From Paenibacillus antri (GTDB lineage Bacteria; Bacillota; Bacilli; Paenibacillales; YIM-B00363): 64,000 bases of DNA. Below are positions 27,750 through 36,114 of the stretch, piece after piece. The position numbers and the translations under genes are program-made. The DNA lies in NCBI RefSeq assembly GCF_005765165.1, contig NZ_VCIW01000002.1:248001-312000 (forward strand), in the 5' to 3' direction. The notes beneath the pieces were generated by a model that did no database searches, was not told where the DNA came from, and saw only the letters and a list, made by a program, of their open reading frames with translations. Every line of letters begins with the position of its first letter. Position 1 is the stretch's first letter.

Positions 27750-29138
27750 ATGAGTACATCCGAGCAGCATGTGCATTTCATCGGGATCGGCGGGTACGGT
27801 ATGAGCGCCATCGCCAGAGTCATGCTGGAAATGGGCTATCGCGTGTCGGGCTCCGACGTCGCGGAGCAGGAATTGACGGAGAAGCTGGCGCAGAAGGGCG
27901 CGAAGGTGTTCATCGGCCACGAGGCCGGGCATGTGCAAGGCGCGGATCTCGTCGTGTACTCTACGGCGCTGTCCAAGGACAACGTGGAGAGAGTCGCCGC
28001 GGAATCGCTGAACATTCCCGTCATCCACCGCTCGCAGATGCTCGCGCGGCTCCTGAACGCGAAGAAGGGCGTCGCGGTCGCCGGCGCGCACGGCAAGACG
28101 ACGACGTCGTCGATGATCGCGCTCGTCATGGAGAGCACCGGCGTCGATCCGACTTACATCATCGGCGGGGAAATCATGAACGTCGGCAGCAACGCGAAGG
28201 CGGGCAAGGGCGATTTCGTCGTCGCGGAAGCGGACGAGAGCGACGGATCGTTCCTACAATATTATCCGACGCTTGCGGTCGTCACCAACATCGAAGCGGA
28301 TCATCTGGAAAACTACGACGGCGACTTCGCCAAGCTGAAAGCCGCTTACGCTCGCTTCCTCAGCCAAGTGAAGGAAGGCGGGAAGGCGGTCGTCTGTTTG
28401 GACGATCCCGAGCTCGCGGGCCTGCTGCCCGACGTATCGGCGGAGCTCGTCACCTATGGAACGCACCTGGACGCGGAATTCCGGGCGACGGACATCTCGC
28501 TCGGCGACCGGAAGGCCGAGTTTACGGTGCTGCGCCGCGGCGCGGCGCTCGGCCGCGTCACGCTCAGCGTGCCCGGTCATCATAACGTGCTGAACGCGCT
28601 GGCGACGCTCATCGTCTGTCTCGAGGCGGGCGTGCCGTTCGCGGAAGCGGCGGCGGCGCTGACCGAATTCAGCGGAGCGAAGCGGCGGTTCCAGGTGCTC
28701 GGCGACGTGAACGACGTGCTCGTCATCGACGATTACGCGCATCATCCGACGGAGATCGTGGCGACGATCGCCGCGGCGAAGGCGACCGGCAAGCGAATCG
28801 TGGCCGTATTCCAGCCGCAGCGGTATACGCGGACGTTTTATTTGCTCGACGCGTTCAGCCGCTCGTTCTCCGAAGCCGACGAGGTCATTATCGTCGACAT
28901 CTATTCGCCGGCCGGCGAACAGCGGATCGAAGGGGTTTCGGCCGCGCGTCTGACGGAGCTCATTCGAGCAAACTCCAACGCGAACGTCACCCATATTTCG
29001 ACGAAGGAGCAGGTGCTCGAGCATCTGGAGCGTACCGTCGCGCCGGGCGATCTCGTACTGACGATGGGCGCGGGCGATATTTGGAAGGTCGCGAAGGAGC
29101 TTTCGGCCACGCTGCGGAAACGGGCCGAATCGAAATAA
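27750..29138 (+). CDS. murC: UDP-N-acetylmuramate--L-alanine ligase
   Basis: MurC (462 aa) adds L-alanine to UDP-MurNAc, the first amino acid of the peptidoglycan stem. The UDP-binding GIGGYGMSA is at residues 12-20, the ATP P-loop GAHGKTTTSS at ~111-120, and DDYAHHPTEI in the C-terminal domain. ATG 27750 is preferred over in-frame TTG/GTG codons at 27738/27741 that overlap folC. It closes the valS-folC-murC run. Confidence 0.97.
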   Translation: MSTSEQHVHFIGIGGYGMSAIARVMLEMGYRVSGSDVAEQELTEKLAQKGAKVFIGHEAGHVQGADLVVYSTALSKDNVERVAAESLNIPVIHRSQMLARLLNAKKGVAVAGAHGKTTTSSMIALVMESTGVDPTYIIGGEIMNVGSNAKAGKGDFVVAEADESDGSFLQYYPTLAVVTNIEADHLENYDGDFAKLKAAYARFLSQVKEGGKAVVCLDDPELAGLLPDVSAELVTYGTHLDAEFRATDISLGDRKAEFTVLRRGAALGRVTLSVPGHHNVLNALATLIVCLEAGVPFAEAAAALTEFSGAKRRFQVLGDVNDVLVIDDYAHHPTEIVATIAAAKATGKRIVAVFQPQRYTRTFYLLDAFSRSFSEADEVIIVDIYSPAGEQRIEGVSAARLTELIRANSNANVTHISTKEQVLEHLERTVAPGDLVLTMGAGDIWKVAKELSATLRKRAESK

Positions 29139-29226
29139 TTCCGCGTTCTCGTTCGAAGAAAAAGCTCATAATCTCGCTCCCTCTATCATATGTTGGTAGG
29201 GAGAATGGACAAGGGAGCGAGACGTT

Positions 29227-30702
29227 ATGAGTAAAGCGAGAATGACTTTTCGTTTTGATAATACGCGGCGCGCGGCGGCGGGACAAGCCGGCGAAGCGCC
29301 GATCGATCGACATCGGGAGCTCGTCGCGCCGGAAACGGACGCCGCGGCGGAGCCGGAGAAGGAAGCGAAGAACGGATCGGCGCGGGAGGCGAAGGAGCCG
29401 CCTTCCAACGTCATTCCGCTTCGTCATTACGAATTCCAGGTTTCCGAAGAGCCGATCGTGCTTGAAGAGCGACCGATGCCGCCTTCGCCGCCTCCGGCGC
29501 GGCGGATCGACGCCGAGTATCCGTACGATTACGGCGCTTGGAACGATACGTCGAGCGCGGAGGCGGACGAGCTGGAGCGGCTCATTCGCGAGACCGACGC
29601 GTACGAGCCGGAGCCCGAGCCGGAGCGGCCGCGCGGGCGGTCCGGCGAGCGGGGCCGGGCAGCCCCGCCGCGGTACTCGCCCGAGGAAGCTCGGCGGTTG
29701 TACGAGCGTCTCTCGCGGGACGAGGAGGAGGTCGACGGGGAAGCGGGCTATTGGCCCGGCGTCTCCGAGCCGCCGCCACGCGCCGCGAGGGCGTCCGCGA
29801 TGCGCCGCCGGACCCAAGACGGTCCGGCGTGGTGGAAGGTCGCGGCGTCGGTCGTCGGGGCGATCGCGACGGGGGTGTTGTTCGGTTCGTTCGTCTTGAA
29901 CTTCTTCGTCGGCGATCCGCCGTCGACCGCGCTCCCGGGCGTCGGCGAGTCCGGCGCCGCCCAGCAGGAAGGCGCGGGCGCTCCGGCGGACGGCGCCCCC
30001 GCCGAAGGGACGGATGCGGGCGAAACGCCGGCAACGAGCGACGCCGGCGGCGTCGTCGAGACGGCGACCGCCGATGTCCAACTGCCGGAGCGCCGCATGT
30101 TCCTGCTGCAGAACGGCAAGTTCGAGACGCTCGAAGCCGCGCGCACGCTCGCCGCGGATATGAAGAGCAAGGGGCTCGCCGCGACGATCGAGGAAGGCGA
30201 CGGATTTTTCGTCTATGCCGGCGTCTCGTCGGACCGGGACTCGGCGCTTCGGGCGGGCGTCAAGCTGCAGGCGCAGGGCGTCGAAGTGTACGTAAAGCCT
30301 TATGAGCTGCCGAAGGTCGCGCAGGTGCGCTGGGCCGACGGCTCGGCCGAAGCGTTGGGCGACTACGTGACGAAGGGAAGCGACATGGTGCGCATCATCG
30401 GCGACTTGACGATGGTACATCTCGAAGGCGATGCGCCGGTCGCACCCGAGAAGGCTACGCTGGAGAAGCTTCAATCGGAGCATCTGGCGTTGTCGAAGCT
30501 GTCTTCTCCGGCCGCGGCCGGACTGCCGGCGGATGCGCAGCCGATGCTGAAGCGAATGGACGACGCCGTGCGGAACGCGATCGTCGCCGTCGAGGAATAC
30601 GCGGCGCATCCGGATCACGCTTATCTGTGGAGCGCGCAGAGCGCGTTGATGGATTACGTGATCGCCGAGAAGCAGCTGCTGATGACGATCGCGACGATGT
30701 AG
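29227..30702 (+). CDS. SPOR-domain membrane protein
   Basis: A 491-aa bitopic protein. Residues 1-200 are a charged, proline-rich and probably disordered cytoplasmic region; a single membrane segment is at ~203-227 (WKVAASVVGAIATGVLFGSF); an Ala/Gly-rich linker follows, then a SPOR-like domain at ~285-360 (RMFLLQNGKFETLEAARTLAADMKSKG). SPOR domains bind glycan strands lacking stem peptides, which amidases produce, and an amidase gene lies just downstream on the other strand. GGGAGCGAG precedes the ATG. The exact role is unknown; a division or sporulation wall function is plausible. Confidence 0.85.
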   Translation: MSKARMTFRFDNTRRAAAGQAGEAPIDRHRELVAPETDAAAEPEKEAKNGSAREAKEPPSNVIPLRHYEFQVSEEPIVLEERPMPPSPPPARRIDAEYPYDYGAWNDTSSAEADELERLIRETDAYEPEPEPERPRGRSGERGRAAPPRYSPEEARRLYERLSRDEEEVDGEAGYWPGVSEPPPRAARASAMRRRTQDGPAWWKVAASVVGAIATGVLFGSFVLNFFVGDPPSTALPGVGESGAAQQEGAGAPADGAPAEGTDAGETPATSDAGGVVETATADVQLPERRMFLLQNGKFETLEAARTLAADMKSKGLAATIEEGDGFFVYAGVSSDRDSALRAGVKLQAQGVEVYVKPYELPKVAQVRWADGSAEALGDYVTKGSDMVRIIGDLTMVHLEGDAPVAPEKATLEKLQSEHLALSKLSSPAAAGLPADAQPMLKRMDDAVRNAIVAVEEYAAHPDHAYLWSAQSALMDYVIAEKQLLMTIATM

Positions 30703-30721
30703 GCGGGTATGGAGCATAACG

Positions 30722-30775
30722 GAAGGGGCTGTCCCGAAAGTCGTAAAACGACTTAGGGGCGGCTCCTTCTTTTTA
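30722..30775 (+). terminator. Long hairpin terminator after the SPOR gene
   Basis: GAAGG...CCC pairs with GGGG...CCTTC outside, and AAGTCGT-aaa-ACGACTT forms a perfect 7-bp inner stem, followed by five T. The GGGGCTGTCCC edge resembles sequences seen at ends of some insertion sequences, but no partner end is visible. Confidence 0.75.
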
Positions 30776-31058
30776 CGATCATGCTCTTAGCGGGAGGGTA
30801 CGGGTTCCGGCTCGCGCTTCTGTAAAACCGAATGAGCCGCCTGTCGTCATTACACCCAATTGGAACAGCAAGAAAATGTGAGAAAAACAGCGATTTCTTT
30901 GTACATCCAATATAACATGGACCAACTTTGGGCAAATGAAAAATAACCGGGGATTCCGGCGTTTCCTGCTTCGAAGCTTGCCGAAAGTGAGCTTGAAGGT
31001 CGGGTGGCTTTCACTCGCCCATAACCTCCTTAAGCGAACAGCAATAAGCCAAAAAGTG
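30776..31058. other. Gene-free convergent gap
   Basis: About 280 bases between two hairpin terminators. A 60-codon minus-strand open frame (30753-30935) has no ribosome binding site and overlaps the hairpin. The region is less GC-rich than its surroundings. I see no RNA gene or repeat. Confidence 0.5.
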
Positions 31059-31108
31059 AAAACGGTCGGTCAGGAATAGACCAATCCTGACCGACCGTTT
31101 TCAAGTTT
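31051..31108. terminator. Bidirectional terminator for the amidase gene
   Basis: AAAACGGTCGGTCAGGA (31059-31075) pairs perfectly over 17 bases with TCCTGACCGACCGTTTT (31085-31101) around a nine-base loop. T-rich tracts flank both sides. It lies 28 bases past the amidase stop (minus strand). Confidence 0.9.
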
Positions 31109-31128
31109 TTCATAGGGGGATGGTTTTC

Positions 31129-32436
31129 TTATTCTTCGAGATGGCCGCGCGACAGCTGGCGGTCGACCATCGTCGCCATCTCGGCCCGGGTCACGTTCCG
31201 GTCGGGACCGTACATCCGCTCGGCGACGCCGTTCACGATGCCGAGGCCGCTGAGGCGCATGATGGACGAATACGCCCAGTTTTTCGAAGTGACGTCCTTG
31301 AACGAGGAACTCGGGCTTCCGCCGGCTTGCGACGCGCCGATCAGCCGATCGAGCACGACGGCGACCTCCGCGCGGGACACCGGGGCGTCCGGGCGGATCG
31401 TTCCGTCCGGGTAGCCGCGGAGGATGCCGCTCTTCGCCGCCTCCTTCATGACGGCGTACGACCAATGCCAATCCGGCAGGTCGCCGAACGAGGGCGTCGT
31501 CTCTTCCGGAACCGCCGGCGTGTCCGGCGAGCCGGTCGCCGGCAGATCGGACGAGCCTTCTTCGTCGTAGACCGATTCGGTCACCGTGACCGAACCGTCG
31601 AACTCGGCCAGCGTCACCTCGGATTTCGCTCCGGCGAATCCGAACGCGCGCTCCGCGAACGCCATCAGCTCGGCGCGGGTCAGCGGCTGGTCCGGGTTGA
31701 ATTTTCCGTTATAGCCGTCGGCGATGCCTTGTTCGTTGAGGCGAATGATCGAATCCTTCGCCCAATGCTTGCCGATGTCGCTGAACGTCGGCGGCAAGAA
31801 CTTCAGAATGCCGTTCGCGATGCCTGAAGCGTATTTCGCCCGGATGGAGGACGAGGACAGCAGCTTTGCGTCCTGCGCGTTCGAGAGGAACGCCGTCTCG
31901 ACGAGCACGCTCGGGACGTTGCCCATGCGCACGACGTAAGCGGAGCTCTGCAGCAGGCCGCGGTCCGTGTTCGGCACCTGTTCGAGCACGGACGACAGGA
32001 CGAGCTGCGCGAGGTGGCGGCTCTGCGGGCTGAGCGCCTTCATTTCGTCGCTGGCCGGATAATCCGGGTTCGGCTTCGCGGCGTCGTGATAGAGCACCAT
32101 CGTGCCGCGGACGTCCTTGGACGGGTGCGCGTTCGCGTGAACCGAGACGAACAGATCGGCGTCGGCGGCGCGGGCGATCTCGACGCGCGCTTGCAGCGAC
32201 AGCGTCTTGTCCGTGTTGCGCGTCATGACGACCTCGTACCCTTTTTCTATCAATATGTCTCTCAATCGGTAGGCGATTTCGTTATTGACCGATTTCTCGT
32301 ATAATCCGTTAATACCGACGGCGCCGGGATCGCTTCCCCCATGGCCGGGATCGACGACGACTTTGGCGGCCTGTCCTATGTACGGAGAGGCGAAGAGGCT
32401 GGCGGCGACCGCCACGGCGGCTATGAATCTTTTCAA
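31129..32436 (-). CDS. N-acetylmuramoyl-L-alanine amidase with three SLH domains
   Basis: A 435-aa secreted Amidase_3 enzyme that cuts the bond between MurNAc and L-alanine. A signal peptide (residues 1-23) is followed directly by the catalytic domain with zinc ligands His32 (DPGHGGSDPG), Glu47 and His100 (SVHANAH) and catalytic Glu180 (VLVETAFLSN). Three S-layer homology domains occupy residues ~215-435 and would bind pyruvylated secondary wall polymer. The start is TTG with GGGAGGG seven bases upstream, behind a good promoter. It is divergent from the DUF4321-like gene. Confidence 0.93.
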   Translation of the reverse strand: MKRFIAAVAVAASLFASPYIGQAAKVVVDPGHGGSDPGAVGINGLYEKSVNNEIAYRLRDILIEKGYEVVMTRNTDKTLSLQARVEIARAADADLFVSVHANAHPSKDVRGTMVLYHDAAKPNPDYPASDEMKALSPQSRHLAQLVLSSVLEQVPNTDRGLLQSSAYVVRMGNVPSVLVETAFLSNAQDAKLLSSSSIRAKYASGIANGILKFLPPTFSDIGKHWAKDSIIRLNEQGIADGYNGKFNPDQPLTRAELMAFAERAFGFAGAKSEVTLAEFDGSVTVTESVYDEEGSSDLPATGSPDTPAVPEETTPSFGDLPDWHWSYAVMKEAAKSGILRGYPDGTIRPDAPVSRAEVAVVLDRLIGASQAGGSPSSSFKDVTSKNWAYSSIMRLSGLGIVNGVAERMYGPDRNVTRAEMATMVDRQLSRGHLEE

Positions 32437-32457
32437 GTAAAATCCCTCCCGCCCATT

Positions 32458-32485
32458 ATTTTAATAGGTTAAGTATCGGTTGTAA
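32458..32485 (-). promoter_or_regulatory. Promoter of the amidase gene
   Basis: On the minus strand TTACAA (32480-32485) and TAAAAT (32458-32463) are 16 bases apart, just upstream of the ribosome binding site. Confidence 0.55.
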
Positions 32486-32553
32486 TCAGGTAAGATGTAC
32501 TATTTATCTCGATACTTCGTCGCTTTTTGTTCTCTTGCGCCGCCCGATCAAGA

Positions 32554-32559
32554 TATAAT
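32554..32559 (+). promoter_or_regulatory. -10 hexamer upstream of the DUF4321-maf genes
   Basis: A consensus TATAAT lies 33 bases before the ATG of the DUF4321-like gene. No good -35 at standard spacing is seen. Confidence 0.45.
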
Positions 32560-32592
32560 AGACGCTATAGAGACGGAGGGTACGGTGGACGC

Positions 32593-32835
32593 ATGAAAAA
32601 GAATAACCTCACCTTGATCGTGTTTTTGATCGTCGGTTTGTTGGCCGGCACGATTTTGGCTCGGCTGCTCGCGGACGTGCCGTGGCTGTCGTTCCTGACG
32701 AAGTCCGCGGAAATTCGCTGGGAGCCGAAGGCCGATTTGCAAGTCGTTCGATACGACTTGAAATTTGCGGTTACACTAAACTTGGCGAGCATTCTCGGAT
32801 TGGCCGGCGCGTTTTGGATTTATCGAAAAGTATAA
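32593..32835 (+). CDS. DUF4321-like small membrane protein
   Basis: An 80-aa protein with two membrane segments: NNLTLIVFLIVGLLAGTILARLL near the N-terminus and LNLASILGLAGAFWIYRKV at the end. The layout and the position directly before maf fit the DUF4321 family of Firmicutes, whose function is unknown. I start at ATG 32593; the longer frame upstream covers the promoter. maf follows by 19 nt, so the two are probably co-transcribed. Confidence 0.8.
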   Translation: MKKNNLTLIVFLIVGLLAGTILARLLADVPWLSFLTKSAEIRWEPKADLQVVRYDLKFAVTLNLASILGLAGAFWIYRKV

Positions 32836-32854
32836 GGAGAGGCGGAACGGAGTT

Positions 32855-33451
32855 ATGACGGAGCGGAAAACGTTGATTTTGGCCTCCTCCTCGCCGAGAC
32901 GGCAAGAATTGATCCGGCTGCTCGGCTATCCGGTGGAGGTCGTGCCGAGCGACGCCGACGAAAGCGTCGAAGACGGGTGGACGCCGGCGGAAATCGTGGA
33001 GGAGCTGTCGCTTCGCAAGGCGTTGGCCGTGTTGGAACGTCTTCCTGACGGAGCCGGCGGCATCGTCGTCGGCTCGGATACGATCGTCGTTTCGAACGGA
33101 CGCGCGCTGGGGAAGCCTCGGGACGAAGAAGACGCGGCGGACATGCTGAGATCGCTGCAAGGGCGGCCGCATGAAGTGTATAGCGGGTTGGCGCTGGTGG
33201 ATGCGACGACGGGCGGCCGGTCCGTGGCGCATAGGATGACGCGCGTCTGGATGAAGCCGATGGACGAGCGGCGCATCCGGAATTATATCGCTACCGGCGA
33301 GCCGAGCGATAAGGCGGGGGCGTACGCCATCCAAGGTTTCGGCGCTTCGCTCGTCGAACGGATGGACGGAGACTACTTTACGGTCGTCGGCTTGCCGGTG
33401 TCGCTCGCGGCGGATCTGTTGGAGCGCGACTTCGGGTGGCGCGTATTGTAA
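32855..33451 (+). CDS. maf: Maf nucleoside-triphosphate pyrophosphatase
   Basis: A 198-aa Maf/HAM1-fold enzyme that hydrolyses dTTP, UTP and modified nucleotides to monophosphates and is linked to septum arrest in Bacillus. The substrate motif LASSSPRR is at residues 9-16; GSDTIVV with its metal-binding aspartate is in the middle, followed by DKAGAYAIQGFG. Length and the maf-radC-mreBCD order match Bacillales. Confidence 0.95.
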   Translation: MTERKTLILASSSPRRQELIRLLGYPVEVVPSDADESVEDGWTPAEIVEELSLRKALAVLERLPDGAGGIVVGSDTIVVSNGRALGKPRDEEDAADMLRSLQGRPHEVYSGLALVDATTGGRSVAHRMTRVWMKPMDERRIRNYIATGEPSDKAGAYAIQGFGASLVERMDGDYFTVVGLPVSLAADLLERDFGWRVL

Positions 33452-33565
33452 GGCGCTTCGTCGGCGCGCGCGGATAACGGAAAGTTTTTCCGTTAACCGT
33501 CGCGCGCCATTGTTCTTCGGCGTTCCCTCTCTTATAATTTGGGTACTTTTTTGCGAGGGAAGGGG

Positions 33566-34258
33566 ATGCGGATCATGGAGACGATGATGCTGCGGGAGGT
33601 GCCGGAAGACGAGCGGCCGCGGGAGAGAATGCTGCGGAACGGAGCGTCGGGCATGAGCAACAGCGAGCTGCTCGCGATATTGCTGCGGACGGGTACGCGC
33701 AGCGAGTCCGCCGTGACGTTGGCGCAGCGGCTCTTGATCGAATCGGGAGGCCTCCGGGGGCTGGCCGACCGCACCGTCGAGCAGTTGTGCGAGCGGCGCG
33801 GCGTCGGACCCGCCAAAGCGCTGCAGCTGCTCGCGGCGTTGGAGCTGGGGAGGCGCATGGCGCGCACGGAGCTGGAGGCTTCGCCGATCATTCGGTCGCC
33901 GGAGGACGTGTCGACGCTGGTCATGGAAGACTTGCGGTACTTGCAGCAGGAGCACTTCGTCGTGTTGTTCCTGAACACGAAGAACCGCGTCGTCGGACGG
34001 GAGACGCTGTCGGTCGGCAGCCTGAACGCGGCGATCGTCCACCCGCGCGAGGTGTTCCGCGCGGCGGTGAAGCGAAGCGCCGCTTCGGTCATCTGCGTGC
34101 ATAACCACCCTAGCGGCGACCCGACGCCGAGCCCCGAAGATGTTCAATTGACGAATCGGTTGTCCGAGGCGGGTCATATTATAGGTATCGAAGTCTTGGA
34201 CCATGTGATCATCGGAGACCGTCGGTACGTCAGTATGAAAGAGCGAGGCGATCTGTAG
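33566..34258 (+). CDS. radC: JAMM-domain DNA repair protein RadC
   Basis: A 230-aa RadC-family protein: an N-terminal helix-hairpin-helix region (LCERRGVGPAKALQLLAALEL), then a JAB1/MPN metalloprotease-like domain with zinc motif HNHPSGDPTPSPED (His179, His181, Asp186). Its biochemical role is unsettled; the historical link to repair is weak. ATG 33566 lies behind GAGGGAAG; an in-frame ATG at 33575 is an alternative. The 51-bp hairpin array lies directly after the stop codon. Confidence 0.93.
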   Translation: MRIMETMMLREVPEDERPRERMLRNGASGMSNSELLAILLRTGTRSESAVTLAQRLLIESGGLRGLADRTVEQLCERRGVGPAKALQLLAALELGRRMARTELEASPIIRSPEDVSTLVMEDLRYLQQEHFVVLFLNTKNRVVGRETLSVGSLNAAIVHPREVFRAAVKRSAASVICVHNHPSGDPTPSPEDVQLTNRLSEAGHIIGIEVLDHVIIGDRRYVSMKERGDL

Positions 34259-34301
34259 GGAGGAGGCATCGCGAGGGAAATCGGGGGGCTGTTGCATGCG
34301 C

Positions 34302-34914
34302 GCTGGAACGCCCCGGCGGCAGGATAGTCGGAGAAAGTCCGACTAAACGGCAACGGGGGTGCCTCGGCGGCGAAATAGTCGTAGAAAGTCCGACTGGACG
34401 GTAGCACGGGCGCCCAGGAGGCGGGATAGTCGGAGAAAGTCCGACTGGACGGCAGAGTGGGTGCCTCGGCGGCGAAATAGTCGGAGAAAGTCCGACTAAA
34501 CGTCAGCGTGGGCGCCTCGATGGCGAAATAGACGGAGTAAGTCCGACTGGACGGTAGCACGGGCACCCAGGAGGCGGGATAGTCGGAGAAAGTCCGACTG
34601 GACGGCAGCACGGGCGCCCAGGAGGCGGGATAGTCGGAGAAAGTCCGACTGGACGGCAGCACGGGCGCCCAGGAGGCGGGATAGTCGGAGAAAGTCCGAC
34701 TGGACGTCAGCGTGGGCGCCTCGGCGGCGAAATAGTCGGAGAAAGTCCGACTGGACGGCAGAGTGGGCGCCTTCGGCAGCGAAATAGACGGAGTAAGTCC
34801 GACTGGACGGTAACACGGGCGCCCAGGAAGCGGGATAGTCGGAGAAAGTCCGACTAAACGTCAGCGTGGGCGCCTCGATGGCGAAATCGTCGGAGAAAGT
34901 CCGACTGGACGTGC
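34302..34914. repeat. 51-bp tandem array of 12 hairpin units
   Basis: Twelve copies of a 19-nt palindrome AGTCGGAGAAAGTCCGACT (7-bp stem, GAAAG loop) begin at 34326, 34377, 34428, 34479, 34530, 34581, 34632, 34683, 34734, 34786, 34837 and 34888. Spacing is 51 bases except one step of 52. Copies 2, 5, 10 and 12 have one to two changes. The 32-nt spacers fall in two related classes, one ending GCGGGAT and one ending GCGAAAT, most with a central GGCGCC palindrome. A decayed unit precedes copy 1. All three minus-strand frames are largely open, but the 52-base step breaks frame, there is no start with a ribosome binding site, and plus-strand stops (TAG) recur, so it is probably not coding. Confidence 0.95.
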
Positions 34915-34966
34915 AGGGAGCGAAGGTGCGGCTTCGGCCATTTGCAAAGCCTAGGCACCCTAATGT

Positions 34967-34972
34967 TATAAT
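34967..34972 (+). promoter_or_regulatory. -10 hexamer of mreB
   Basis: A consensus TATAAT lies 47 bases before mreB, with TTGCAA at 34942-34947 as a -35 candidate (19-base spacing, longer than ideal). It lies between the hairpin array and mreB. Confidence 0.55.
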
Positions 34973-35018
34973 TAAAAAGATTGTCTTACTTCGGGTGGAG
35001 TAGAAGGGAGTTACCTAC

Positions 35019-36056
35019 ATGTTCGGCGGTTTGAGCACGAAGGATCTCGGGATCGATCTCGGGACAGCGAACACGCTCGTGTACGTGAAAGGCAAAGGAA
35101 TCGTCGTTAGGGAACCCTCCGTGGTCGCCCTGCGCACCGATACGAAAACGATCGAAGCCGTCGGCGAGCAAGCGAAGCGCATGATCGGCCGGACGCCCGG
35201 CAACATTCGCGCGGTGCGTCCGATGAAGGACGGCGTCATCGCCGACTTCGACACGACGGCTACGATGATTAAATATTTCATCCGTCAGGCGCAGAAGCAG
35301 CGCTCGCTGTTCCCGCGCCATCCGTCCGTCATGGTTTGCGTGCCGTCCGGCATTACGGCGGTGGAGAAGCGCGCAGTGGAGGACGCGACGCGGCAAGCCG
35401 GCGCGAAGGAAGCGTACACGATCGAGGAGCCGTTCGCGGCGGCGATCGGCGCCAACCTGCCGGTATGGGAGCCGACGGGGAGCATGGTCGTGGACATCGG
35501 CGGGGGGACGACGGAGGTCGCCGTCATCTCGCTCGGCGGCATCGTCACGTCCCGGTCGATCCGCGTCGCCGGCGACGAGATGGACGACGCGATTATCCAG
35601 TACATTAAGCGAACTTATAACTTGATGATCGGGGAGCGGACGTCCGAACAGATGAAGATGGAGATCGGCTCGGCGCTGCCGATGCAGCCGCCGCCGACGA
35701 TCGAAATTCGCGGCCGCGATCTCGTGACGGGCTTGCCGAAGACGATCAGCGTCTCCGCCGACGAGGTGACGGAAGCGCTGGCGGACACGGTCGGGGCGAT
35801 CGTCGACGCGGTCAAGGTAACGCTCGAGAAGTGTCCGCCGGAGCTGTCGGCCGACATTATGGACCGCGGCATCGTGCTTACGGGCGGCGGAGCGCTTCTT
35901 CGCAATCTCGACAAGCTGCTCGCCAGGGAGACGGGCATGCCGGTCGTCGTCGCGGAGAATCCGCTCGATTGCGTCGCGATCGGCACCGGGAAGGCGCTCG
36001 AAAACATTCATCTATTCAAAACAAGGTCGGGGCCGACTTCCCGTTCGCGCAGATAG
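35019..36056 (+). CDS. mreB: Rod-shape actin homologue MreB
   Basis: A 345-aa bacterial actin that forms membrane-bound filaments guiding lateral wall synthesis. The phosphate-binding motif [10 protein letters not shown] is at residues 11-20, [18 protein letters not shown] is phosphate 2, and [12 protein letters not shown] is the adenosine motif. The N-terminal [10 protein letters not shown] is of the membrane-binding type. GGGAG precedes the ATG. It heads mreBCD. Confidence 0.97.
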   Translation: MFGGLSTKDLGIDLGTANTLVYVKGKGIVVREPSVVALRTDTKTIEAVGEQAKRMIGRTPGNIRAVRPMKDGVIADFDTTATMIKYFIRQAQKQRSLFPRHPSVMVCVPSGITAVEKRAVEDATRQAGAKEAYTIEEPFAAAIGANLPVWEPTGSMVVDIGGGTTEVAVISLGGIVTSRSIRVAGDEMDDAIIQYIKRTYNLMIGERTSEQMKMEIGSALPMQPPPTIEIRGRDLVTGLPKTISVSADEVTEALADTVGAIVDAVKVTLEKCPPELSADIMDRGIVLTGGGALLRNLDKLLARETGMPVVVAENPLDCVAIGTGKALENIHLFKTRSGPTSRSRR

Positions 36057-36114
36057 GGCGTCGGCCGTTCCTTGGCGACGCACGGCCAAGCGGTGAGGGG
36101 ATGCATGGGGAACG

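Noticed and set aside
30753-30935. 60-codon minus-strand ORF in the convergent gap
   Set aside because: No ribosome binding site, overlaps the terminator hairpin, composition not protein-like.
34174-34816. Repeat protein with 17-residue units on the minus strand (LPSSRTFSDYPASWAPV-like)
   Set aside because: All three minus-strand frames are open because 51 is a multiple of 3, there is no ribosome binding site, the 52-bp step breaks the frame, and one frame runs into radC antisense.
34302-34914. CRISPR array
   Set aside because: Regular 51-bp spacing with a 19-nt palindrome and 32-nt spacers looks superficially CRISPR-like, but the spacers are near copies of each other, the repeat is short, and no cas genes are present.
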